Shown one piece after another: positions 11,928-22,571 of a stretch of 64,000 nt of DNA (within the stretch, counting starts at the first letter, position 1; each line of letters starts with the position of its first letter). Both the position numbers and the translations under genes were made by a program. The stretch is from Delphinus delphis. Its lineage: Eukaryota > Chordata > Mammalia > Artiodactyla > Delphinidae. The notes under the pieces were generated by a model. That model had not been told where the DNA came from. It worked only from the letters and a program-made list of their open reading frames with translations, and made no database searches. The stretch lies in NCBI RefSeq assembly GCF_949987515.2, contig NC_082684.1:44916006-44980005 (forward strand), read 5' to 3'.

Positions 11928-14669
11928 TCTTGTCTCCTTTGTCATAGATTAATTGACCATAAGTAGGTGGGTTTATTTCTGGGCTCTCTGTTCTGTGCCA
12001 CTGATCTATGTGTCTGTTTTTGTGCCAGTACCACACTGTTTTACTTACTGAATTTTTGTAATGTGGTCTGAAGTCCAGGAGCATTATTCCTCCAGCTCCG
12101 TTCTTCTTTCTCAAGATTGTTTTAGCTATTCAGGTCCTTTTGTGTTTTCATACAAATATAAAAATTTTTGTTCTAGTTCTGTGAAAAATGCCATTGGCAA
12201 TTTGATAGGGATTGCATTGAATCTGTAGATTGCCTTGGGTAGTATGGTCATTTTAACAGTATTGATTCTTCCAGTCCAACAACATGGTATATCATTCCAT
12301 ATATTTGTGTCATCTTTACTTTCTTTCATCAGTATCTTGTAGTTTTGGGAGTACAGGTTTTTGCTTCCTTAGGTAAGTTTATTCCTATGTATTTTATTCT
12401 TTTTGATATGATGGTAAATGGGATTGTTTCTTTAATTTCTCTTTCTCTTCTTTCATTTTTAGTGTATAGGAACGCAACAGATTTCTGTGTGTTAATTTTG
12501 TATCCTACAACATTACCAAATTCATTGATGAGTTCTAGTAGTTTTCTGGTAGCATCTTTAGGATTTTCTATGTATAGCATCATGTTATCTGCAAACTGAC
12601 AGTTTTTCTTCTTTTCCAGTTTGGATTTCTTTCCTTTTTCTTCTCTGATTGCCATGGCTAGGACTGCCAAAAGTATGCTGAATGAAAGTGGCAAGAGTGG
12701 ACATCCCTGTCTTGCTCATGATCTTAGAGGAAATGCTTTCAGCTTTTTGCTGTTGAGTTTGATGTTAGCTGTGGTTTTGTCATACATCACCTTTATTATA
12801 TTGATGTAGATTCCTTTTCTGCCCACTTTCTGAAGAGTGTTTATCCAAAATGGATGCTGAATTATATCAAAATCTTTTTATGCATCTTTTGAGATGATCA
12901 TAAGGCTTTTATCCTTCAATTTGTTGATGTGGTATATCACACTGATTGATTTGAAGATATTGAAAAATCCTTGCATCCCTGGGATAAATCCCACTTATTC
13001 ATAGTGTATGATCCTTTTAATGTATTGTTGGAGTAGGTTTGCTAGTGTTTTGTTGAGGATTTTTGCATCTATGTTTATGAGTGATATTGGCCTGTAATTT
13101 TCCTTTTTTGTGTGTGATTCTTTGTCTGGTTCTGTATCAGGGAGATGGTGGCATCAAAGAATGAGTTCAGAGGTGTTCCTTCCTCTGCAATTTTTTGGAG
13201 TAGTTTCAGAAGGATATGTGTTAACTCTTCCCTAATTGTTTGATAGAATTCACCTATGAAGCTATCTAGTTCTGGATTTCTGCTTGTTGTAAGTTTTTAA
13301 ATTACTAATTCAATTTAAGCACTGGTAATTTTTGTGTTCATATTTTCTATTCCTTGTTTAGTCTTGGGAGATTGTACCATTCTAAGAATTTGTCCATTTC
13401 TTTTAGGTTGTCCATTTTGTTGGCATATAGTTGCTTGTAGTAGTCTCTTATGATCCTTTGTGTTTCTGTGGTGTTGGCTGTAACTTCTCCGTTTTCATTT
13501 CTAATTTTATTGATTTGGGCCCTCTCCCTTTTTTTCTTGATGAGTTTGGCTAAAGGTTTATCAATTCTGTTTATCTTCTCAAAGAACCAGCTTTTAGTTT
13601 CATTGATCTTTGCTATTGTTTCTTTGTCTCTATTTCATTTATTTTTGCTCTGGTCTTTATGATTTCTTTCATCCTACTAACTTTGGGTTTTGTTTGTTCT
13701 TTTTTCTCTAGCTGCTTTAGGTATAAGGTCAGGTTCATTTGAGATTTTTCTTGTTTCCTGAGGTAAGATTGTATTGCTATAAACTTCCCTCTTAGAACTG
13801 CTTTTGTTGCATACCATAGGTTTTGGATCATCACGCTTTCATTTTCATTTGTCTCTAGGTATTTTGAAATTTTCTCTTTGCTTTCTTCAGTGATCCATTG
13901 GCTGTTTAGTAGCATCTTGTTTAGCCTCCACATGTTTGCTTTTTATAGTTTTTTTTCTTGTGGTTGATTTCTAATCTCATAGAAAAGGTGGTCGGAAAAG
14001 GTGCTTGATATGATTTCAATTTTCTTAAATTTACCAAGCCTCACTTTATGGCCCAGCATGTGATCAATCCTGGAGAGTGTTCTGTGTGTACTTCAACGTG
14101 CATTCTGCTGCTTTTGGGTGGAATGCTTTATAAATGTCTATTTAGTCCATCTGGTCTAATATGTCATTTAAGGCCAGGGTTTCCTTATTGATTTTCTGTC
14201 TGGATGATCTATCCATTGGTAAAAGTGGGGTGTTAAAGTCCCCCACTATTATGTGTTTACTGTGGATTTCTCATTTTATGGATGTTAGTTTTGACATATA
14301 TATTAAGGTGCTTCTATGGTGGGGATATATATATTTACAATTGTTATATCTTTATCTTGGATTAACCCCTTGATCATTGTGTAGTGTCCTTCTTTGTCTC
14401 TGTAACCATCTTTATTTTAAAGTCTATTTTGTCTGATATGAGTATTGCTACTCTAGCTTTCTTTTGATTTCTGTTTACATGGAATACCTTTTGCCACCCC
14501 CCTCACTTTCAGTCTGTATGTGTCCCTAGATCTGAAGTGGGTCTCTTACAGCCAGTATATACACAGGTCTTATTTTTTGATTCCATTTGGGCAGTGTATG
14601 TATTTTGGTTGAAGCATTTAATCTGTTTACATTTAAGGTAATTATTGATATATATGTTCTTATTTCCAT
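11928..14669 (-). pseudogene. L1-A/D ORF2p remnant (endonuclease and reverse transcriptase), right segment
   Basis: This covers the ORF2p N-terminus near 14669, the endonuclease, the linker (13613-13933, WRLNKMLLNSQWITEE), and RT sequence at 12329-12694 where the catalytic Phe-Ala-Asp-Asp has become FADN in the readable frame. The C-terminal part lies left of L1-B at 4170-5444. Many frameshifts are present. Confidence 0.75.
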
Positions 14670-15035
14670 TTTGTTAATTGTTTTGTATTTGTTTTTGTAG
14701 GTCTTTTTTCTCCCCTTCCTCTTCTCTTGTCACTTGATAACTTATTTTAGTGTTGTGTTTGGATTCCTTTTTCTTTTGCGTGTGCGTATCTATTGTAGGT
14801 TTTTGATTTGTGGTTACTATGAGGTTTTGATATGGTAGTCTATATATAAACAAGACTAATTTAAGTTGCTGGTCTTTTAATTTCAAAAGCATTTCCAATA
14901 TCCTGCATTTGTACTCTCCTCATGATTGCTAGTTTTAATATCATATTTGTGTGTGGATGATTTCTTACCTTTACTGGCAAGCTTTTCCATTCATAATTTT
15001 CTTGTTTCTACTTGTGGCCTTTTATTTTTTTCTGC

Positions 15036-15917
15036 CTAGAGAAGTTCCTTTAGCATTTGTTGCAAAACTGGTCTGGTGATGCTGAATTCCCTTAGCTTCT
15101 GCTTGTCTGTAAGCTTCTGATTTCTCCATTTAATCTTAATGAGAGCTCTGCTGGGTAGAGTATTCTTTGTTGTAGGTTCTTCCCTTTTATCAGTTTAAAT
15201 ATATCATGCCACTCCCTTCCGGCCTGTAGAGTTTCTGCTGAAAAATCAGATGATAACCTTATGGCAAATCCCTTGTATGTTATTTGTTGCTTTTCCCTTG
15301 TTGCTTTCAATACTTTGTCTTTAACTTTTGTCAGTTTGATTACTATGTATCTTGGCATGTTCCTCCTTGGCTTTATCCTGCCTGGAACTCTCTGCACTTC
15401 CTGGACTTGGGTGTCTGTTTCCTTTCCCATGTTAGTGAAGTTTTCAGCTATTATCTCTTCAAATATTTTCCCAGGTCCTTTCTCTCTCTTCTCCATCTGG
15501 GACCCTTATAATGTGAATGTTAGTGTGTTTAATTTCATCCCAGAGGCCTCTTAGACTGCCCTCATTTCTTTTCATTCTATTCCATGGCAGTGATTTCCAT
15601 CATGCTGCCTTACAGTTCACTTACCTGTTCTTCTGCCTCATTTATTCTGCTATTGATTCCGTCTAGTATATTTTTCAGTTCTGTTATTGTATTGCTCACT
15701 TCTTTCTGTTTGTTCTTTAGTTTGTCTAGGTCTTTGTTAAACACTTCTTGTATCTTCTTGTGTGTGACTCCATTCTTTTTCTGAGATCTTGGATCATCTT
15801 TACTATCATTACTCTGAATTCTATTTTGGGTAGATTGCCTATCTCCACTTCATTTAGTTGTTCTTCTTGGGTTTCTTCTTGTTCCTTTGTCTGGGACGTA
15901 TTCCTCTGGCATCTCAT
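15036..15917 (-). pseudogene. L1-D ORF1p remnant
   Basis: The remnant starts MRCQRNTSQTKEQEETQ at 15917 and stops at 15036. The coiled-coil part (MIVKMIQDLRKRMES) and the RNA-binding part (EKIFEEII-like, then KATREKQQITYKGFAIRLSS) are in different frames with stops around 15500-15720. The protein is closely related in wording to the L1-G ORF1p, so both belong to one L1 group. Confidence 0.8.
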
Positions 15918-17650
15918 TCTGTGTAATGTTTTTGTGATTGTGGTTTCCATCCTGCAGTCTGCAGGGTTGTAATTCTTCTTGCTTCTGCTGTCTGCCTCCT
16001 GGTGGATGAGGCTGGCCTAAGAGGCTTGTGCAGGCTTCCTGGTGGTAGAGACTGGTCCCTGCCCACTGGTGTGTGGAGCTGGGTCTTGTCCCTCTGGTCG
16101 GCAGGACCATGTCAAGAGGTGGGTTTAGTGGGAAGCTTTGGGCTCAGGAAGACTTTAGGCATCCTGTCTGCTGATGGGTTGGGCTGTGTTCCTGCCCTGT
16201 TGGTTATTTGGCCTGAGGCATCCCAGCACTGGAGCCTACAGGCTATTGGGTGGGGCCAGGTCTTGGTGAGAAAATGGCGGCCTCCAGGAGGGCTCACACC
16301 AATGCTACTCCTCAGAACTACCACTGCCAGTGTCTTTGTCCCCGCAGTGAGCCACAGCCACCCTGCGCCTCCACAGGAGACTCTCCAATACCAACAGTTA
16401 AGTCTGGCCCTGTCTCCTATGAGGTCACTGCTCTTTACCCTGGGTGCTTGTGTGCACAAGACGTTGTATGCACCCTCCAAGAGGGGAATTTCTGTTTCCC
16501 TCAGTCCTGTGGAATTCCTGAGAACAAAGCCTGCAGCTCTTCAAAACCAGATGCTCTGGGGGCTCCTCCTCCCATTGCCAGACCTCCAGGCTGGGGAGCC
16601 TGACGTGGGGCTCAAAACTTTCACTCCTGTGGGAGAACCTCTGTGATATAATTATATCCAGTTTGTGGGTTGCCCACCTGGCAGGTATGGGATTTGTTTT
16701 TATCACTATTGCACCCCTCCTGTCTCACTGTGGCTTCTTCTTTGTCTTTGGATGTAGGCTATCTTTTTGGGTAGGTTCCAGTGGTTTTTTTTTTTTCCAG
16801 CAGTTAGTTGTGATTTTGTTGTTTTTGTGAGAAGAGGTGAGCTCACGTCCTTCTACTCCATCATCTTGTCTCCACCCTCTTTGTTTTGAATTTGTTTTTG
16901 TAGGTCTCTTTTTCACCTTTCTTCTTTTGCTCTGTCTCTCTTGTGATTTGATGACTATCTTTAGTGTTATGTTTGGATTCTTTTTCTTTTTAGTGTGTAT
17001 CTCTATTATAGATTTTCATTTTGCAGTTACCATGAGGTTTTTGTTTAGGAGTCTGTATTTATACATGCTTGTTTTCAGTTGCTTTTCTCTTAATTTCAAG
17101 TATATTTTATAGACTCTGCATTTGTGCTCTCCTCCCCTCACGATTACTGTTTTTGATATTACATTTTACATCTAATTGTTTTATGTATCCCTTAACTGCT
17201 GATTGTGGATACAAATGATTTTACTCCTTTTGTCTTTTAACCTCCCTATTAGCTGTGCATGGCTGATTTCCCACCTTTATTGTATGTTTGCCTTTACCAG
17301 TGAGCTTTTCCGTTTTGTAATTTTCTTGTTTCCAGTTGTGGCCTTTCCTTTTCCACCTAGAGAAGTTCTTTTAGCATTTGTTGTAAAGCTGGTTTGGTGG
17401 TGCTGAAATCTTTTAGCTTTTGCTTGTCTGTAAAGTTTTTGATTTCTCCATCAAATCTGAATGAGAACCTTGCTGGGTAGAGTATTCTTGGTTGTAGGTT
17501 CTTCTCTTTCATCATTTTAAGTATATCACGCCATTCCCTTCTGGCTTGCAGAGTTTCTGCTGAAAAATCAGCTGACGGCCTTAGGGAAATTCCCTAAGGA
17601 ATATTATTTGTTGCTTTTCCCTTGTTGCTTTTAATATTCTCTTTATCTTT

Positions 17651-17734
17651 TAAAAAAATTTTTATTGGAGTATAGTTGACTTACAATGTGTTAGTTTCAG
17701 GTGTATAGCAAAGTGAATCAGGTGTGTGTGTTTG

Positions 17735-17775
<41 letters not shown>

Positions 17776-18450
17776 ATATAATCTCCATTCTTTTTCAGAT
17801 TCTTTTCCCATATAGGTTATTACAGAATATTGAGTAGAGTTCCCTGTTCTGTACAGTAGGGCCTTATTAGTTATCTTTTATATATAGTACTGTGTATATG
17901 TTAATCCCAAGCTCCTAATTTATCACTTCCCCACATGTTTCTCCTATGGTAACCATAAGTTTAATTTTGAGATCTGTGAGTCTGTTTCTGTTTTGTAAAT
18001 AAGTTCATCTGTATCATTTTTTATTAGATTCCACATATAAGTGATATCTTATGATGTTTGTCTTTCTCTGACTTATTTCACTTAGTATGATAATCTCCAT
18101 GTCCACAAATGTTGCTGCAAATGGCATTATTTTGTTCTTTTTTATGGCTGAGTAGTACTCCATTGTATATATATACCACATCTTCTTTATCCATTCCTCT
18201 GTCAATGGACATTTAGGTTGCTTCCATGTTTTGGCTATTGTAAATAGTGCTATAATAAACATTGGGACTCATGTATCTTTTTCTAATTTGTTTTCATCTT
18301 TTCTGGGTGTATGCCTAGGAGTGGGATTGTTGGATCATGTGGTAACTCTAATTTTAGTTTCTTAAGGAACCTCCATACTGTTCTCCATAGTAGTTGCACC
18401 AATTTATTATTCCCACCAACAATGTAGGAGGGTTCCCTTTGCTCCACACC
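17651..18450 (-). mobile_element. Truncated L1 inserted in L1-A ORF1
   Basis: An 800-bp L1 3' end (3'UTR and last part of ORF2) on the minus strand, with duplication CTTTATCTTT at 17641-17650 and 18451-18460. A (GT)n/(TG)n tract lies at 17721-17777 inside its 3'UTR. It is 5'-truncated in ORF2. Confidence 0.9.
17721..17779. repeat. (GT)n microsatellite with interruptions
   Basis: A GT-rich tract with two short breaks inside the truncated L1 at 17.65 kb. Confidence 0.95.
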
Positions 18451-20115
18451 CTTTATCTTTAACTTTTGACATTTTGATTACAATGTGTTGTGGTGTATTC
18501 TTCTGTGGCTTAATTCTGCATTGAACTGTCTGTGCTTCCTGGACTTGGGTGACTATTTCCTTCCCCAGGTTAGGGAATTTTTCAGCTATTTTTCAGCTAT
18601 TATCTCTTCAAATATTTTCTCAGACCCTTTCTCTCTCTCTTCTTCTGGGACTCCTATAATGCAAATATTGGCATACTTGATGTTGTCCCAGTAGTCTCTT
18701 AAACTCTCATTTATTTTCATTCCTTTTTTTTTTCTGTTTGGCAGCAGTGATGTCCACTACTCTGTCTTCCAGTTAATGATCCTTTCTTCTGCCTCCCTTA
18801 GTCTACTCTTGATTCCTTCTAGTATATTTTTCATTTCAGTTATTCTTTAATTGTTTGGTTGTTCTTTATATTTTTAAATTCTTTGTTAAAAACGTTCTCA
18901 TTTCTAGCTCTGTGTATCCATTTTCCTCCCGTGTTCTTTGATCATCTTTACAGTCATTACTCTGAAGTCTTTCTCAGGTAGATTGCCTGTCTCTACGTCA
19001 CTTAGTTCTTCTGGGGTTTCATCTTGTTCCTTCGTGTGATACATAGTCCTCTGTCGCCTCATTTTGTCTAAATTGCTATTTGTATTTTTATGTATGTGGT
19101 AGACTGGTTACATTTCTTGACCTTGGAGAAGTGGCCCTCTGTAGGAGATGTCCTATGTGTCCCAGCAGTGCCCTCCCCTCTTGTCACCCAAGGACCAGGG
19201 GCCAGCTGGTCCCTGGGTGGTGTCTGGCCTGCATTTGCAGACTTGATCTGCAGGCTGAGGCACTGTAGTTTTCTTGCTTCTGGTGCCTGCCCCCTGGTGG
19301 GTGAGGCTTGTCTAGAGGTTTGTGCAGGCTTCCTGATGGGAGGGGCTGGTGCCTGCTCCCCTGGTGGGTAGAGCTGAATCTTGGTTCTCTGGTGTGCAGG
19401 GCCATGTCTAGGGGCATGTCTAGTGGTGGCTGTGAGTTCAGGAAATCTTTAGGCAGCCTGTCTGCTGATGGGTGGGTCTCTGTCCCTGCTCAGTTTGTTG
19501 TTTGGCCAGGTCTTGGTGCCAAAATGTCAGCCTCCAGGACAGACCATGTAGATGAATGCTCAATGATATATCCGCCACCAGTGTCTATGTCCCCAGAGTG
19601 GGCGACACCTGCTCTTTGCCTCCCCAGGAGACGTTCCAAGACCAGCAGGTAGGCCTGGCCCAGCTGCCTATCAAATTACTGCTTTTGTCCTTGGTCAGCG
19701 TGCATGAGATTTTGTGTGCTCCCTTTAAGAGTGAAGCCTCTATTTCCCCTAATCCTGTGACCTCCTGCAATCAAGCCCTGCTGGCCTTTGAAGCCAAATG
19801 CTCTGCTGTGCCCCTGGGCTAGGGCACCTGACGTGGGGCTCAGAATTCTCACTCCTGTGGGAAAACCTCTGTAATAAAACTATTTTCCAGTTTGTGGTTT
19901 GCCCACCCTGGGGGTTATGGGATTTGATTCTATCACAAGTCTACCTCTCCTACCAGTCTCGTTATGGTTCTGTCTTTATGTGTTTAGTTGTAGAGGATCT
20001 TTTCTGGTAGGTTTCAGTCTTTTTCAATGATGGTTGTTGTGCAGATTGTTATTTTGGTGTGCTCATGAGAGGAGGTGAGCTTAGGGTCCTCTACTCTGCC
20101 GTCTTGGCCACTCCC

Positions 20116-20129
20116 AATCATGCAATTTT
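20116..20129. repeat. Target-site duplication of L1-A, right copy
   Basis: AATCATGCAATTTT; identical to 3761-3774, directly beside the L1 5' end whose leader reads GGCCAAGACGGCAGAGTAG on the minus strand. Confidence 0.9.
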
Positions 20130-21230
20130 TATCCTTTATTCTTACGATGTGATATATCACATTAATTTAGATCTTCATATATTGAATCATCCTTGCAACT
20201 CACAGATAAATCCCACTTGGTTATGGTGTAAGATCCTTTTAATGTGCTGTTGGATTAACTTTGCTAGTATTTTGTTGAGGATTTTTGCATCTATATTCAC
20301 CAGAGATATAGGCCTATAGTTTTCATTTCTTATAAAGTTTTCATCTAGCTTTGTTATTAGGGTAATGCTGGCCTCATAAGATGAATTTGGAAGGGTTCTC
20401 CCCTTTCCAATTTTTGGGAGGAGTTTTAGATGATTGGCACTAATTCCTCTTCACATGTTTGGTAGAATTTACCAGGGAAGCCGTCTGATCCTGGGCTTTC
20501 TTTGGGAGATTTTCTATTACTGAGTCAGTCTCCATAGTAGTTATGGGTCTGTTTAGGCTTTATTTCTTCATGATTAATTTTTCTAGGTCCTATATTACTA
20601 GGAATTTATTCATTTCTTCTAGGTTATCCAGTTTGCTGGTGGATAATTGTTCATAGTAGTCTCTTGTGATCCTTTTTATTTCTGTGTCATCAGTTATAAT
20701 GTCTCTTCTTTCATTTCTGATTTTATTTGAATTTTATTTCTTTCTTAGTCCATCTTAAGAGTTTGTAAATTTTTTCATCTTTTCAAAAAACCAACTCATT
20801 TGTTTCCTATTTTTAAAAATTTTCTATTTTATTTCTGTTCTTTACTTCCTTCCTTCTAATTTTGAACTCAATTCATTCTCTTTCTAACTCTTTGAGGTGT
20901 AAAATTAAGTTGTTTGAGATCTTTCTTTTTCTTAATATATGCACTTAACATTATGAATTTCTTAGTGTATAAATTTTGATATGTTGTAATTTCATTTTTA
21001 TTTGCCCTGAGGTATTGTCTAATTTCCTTTTTAATTTCCCCTTTGACCCAGTGGTTGCTCAAGAGTGTGCTGTTGAAGTTCCACATTTTTTTGGTGAAAT
21101 TTCCAGTTCCCCTTATGTTGTTATTTCCTAGTTTTATTCCATTATGGCAGGAAAAGATACTTAGCATAATATCAGTCTCTTAAATATCTTGAGACTTGTT
21201 TTGTGACATGACATATGATCAATTTTTAAT
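20116..21230 (-). mobile_element. L1-O: right segment (RT N-terminal to endonuclease end), 5'-truncated
   Basis: This resumes exactly after the second copy of AATCATGCAATTTT (20116-20129) and continues L1 ORF2 toward its 5' side: reverse-transcriptase N-terminal sequence, the linker, and the end of the endonuclease near 21200. L1 similarity stops at about 21230, so the copy was 5'-truncated within ORF2. The reading frames are heavily decayed. Confidence 0.8.
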
Positions 21231-21239
21231 CTAATTTCA

Positions 21240-21368
21240 TCATCTCCCATGGGAAAAATAGGCAGAGAGATGAAGCCACTTGCCTGAGCTCACACAATTA
21301 ATTAGAGGTCACACAATTACCAGAAAGTAACACCTAACTCAATGCTCTTCCCACTGACCACACTGGCT
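21240..21368 (+). repeat. MIR SINE remnant
   Basis: The stretch reads like the conserved MIR core and tail (…GATGAAGCCACTTGCCTGAG, CTCACACAATTA, then ATGCTCTTCCCACTGACCAC). It is an ancient mammal-wide SINE, heavily diverged. Confidence 0.6.
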
Positions 21369-22182
21369 TTGTTTTTTAATTTCAGTCGTGCTGATTCAGA
21401 CTCAATTCATCATTGAAACCTTCATTTTCTAAAGCAGATTTCATCCTAAAGATTTAGAAATATAAGCAGACTATCATAAAAAAAATCGAACTACAATCAG
21501 TTGGTTCAGATAAATAAGGAGTTCTCATTCAATGGAAATGTTGATGGGCTGCAGGGACTTGAAATTTGGGTAGTTTATTGGATTTAATAGTATAGATTGT
21601 AGTGTTTAAAATGAATTTTTACTCTTACTCTACAAGAAACTAACAGGAGAACCAATCAAAGATCCTAACGTAACATAGGGTTGTAATCCAGCTTGCTGTC
21701 CATCAAATTCATGAGGTTCAATGTTCCAAGTGAATAAACTAATTCTAATAAACAGAATGGGACTTTGAGACTATCAAAAATAAATGCATTTAATATTAAG
21801 AAATATCTACCAACTGAAAGAGTGGTGCATAATTCTCAATAATCATATTCTCAAATATATAGTCACAAGTATATTTGCTATTCTTTTCATAAAATAATAT
21901 CATTACATGGTCACCAGCATAAAACCTATTAAAATGTTTTAAGTCAGAGCTGCGCATAAGCAAAAACAGTACACTTATTTAAAGAATAACAATGGCCAAT
22001 ATTGGGCTTATGCTCGTTTGTTTCATTGAAAATAAGTAATCTTGAGAATGTGGGGCAATAGGTCCATAATGGCTGAAGCCTAACAATTAAAGCTCTCCTC
22101 AAGAATTTAAAATACACTATATGAGAAAAAAAGGGGCTCTGTTGTCAAATAAATATGGGATGTACTAGATTATTTCTCAAGG
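21369..22182. other. Unique AT-rich intergenic stretch
   Basis: About 0.8 kb between the MIR and L1-F. I see no open frame of interest, RNA gene or recognisable repeat. Confidence 0.5.
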
Positions 22183-22571
22183 TTATAAGACCTTCCTTTT
22201 TTATTTTTTTACATCTTTATTGGAGTATAATTGCTTTACAATGGTGTGTTACTTTCTGCTGTATAACAAAGTGAATCAGTTATACATATACATATGTTCC
22301 CATATCTCTTCCCTCTTGTGTCTCCCTCCCTCCCACCTTCCCTATCCCACCCTTCCAGGTGGTCACAAAGCACTGAGCTGATCTCCCTGTGCTATGAGGC
22401 TGCTTCCCACTAGCTATCTATTTTACGTTTGGTAGTGTATATATGTCCATGCCACTCTCTGACTTTGTCCCACCTTACCCTTCCCCCTCCCCATAGCCTC
22501 AAGTCCATTCTCTAGTAGGTCTGTGTCTTTATTACCGTCTTAGCCCTAGGTTCTTCATGACATTTTTTTTC

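Larger units (their letters stand above)
11928..16877 (-). mobile_element. L1-D module of the composite: 5'UTR, ORF1 and most of ORF2
   Basis: This has a complete 5' end at about 16877 (leader GGAGACAAGATGATGGAGTAG on the minus strand), a 0.95-kb 5'UTR, ORF1 (15036-15917) and ORF2 starting near 14669. ORF2 continues through the L1-B insertion site into 3775-5444. Immediately right of 16877 the sequence is the ORF1/ORF2 spacer of another L1 (TTTGTTTTTGTAGGTCTC), so L1-D sits inside L1-A just upstream of L1-A's ORF2. Confidence 0.8.
17357..19062 (-). pseudogene. L1-A ORF1p remnant, split by a truncated L1
   Basis: An ORF1 with its stop at 17357 and start near 19062 is interrupted by an 800-bp L1 insertion (17651-18450) flanked by CTTTATCTTT duplications. 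Outside the insert it is highly decayed with no useful open frame. Confidence 0.7.
3775..20115 (-). mobile_element. L1-A: composite L1 inserted in L1-O, itself carrying later insertions
   Basis: The composite spans from a 3' end with an A/T tail at 3775 to a 5' end at 20115. Own segments: 3775-5444 (3'UTR and ORF2 C-terminal), 11928-16877 (rest of ORF2, one ORF1, one 5'UTR), and 16878-17650 plus 18451-20115 (a second ORF1 and a second 5'UTR). Later insertions are a SINE (4379-4613), L1-B (5445-11915) and a truncated L1 (17651-18450). Two 5'UTR-ORF1 modules sharing one ORF2 and one 3' end are not a normal L1 layout and suggest deletion by recombination between two tandem L1s. Confidence 0.8.
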
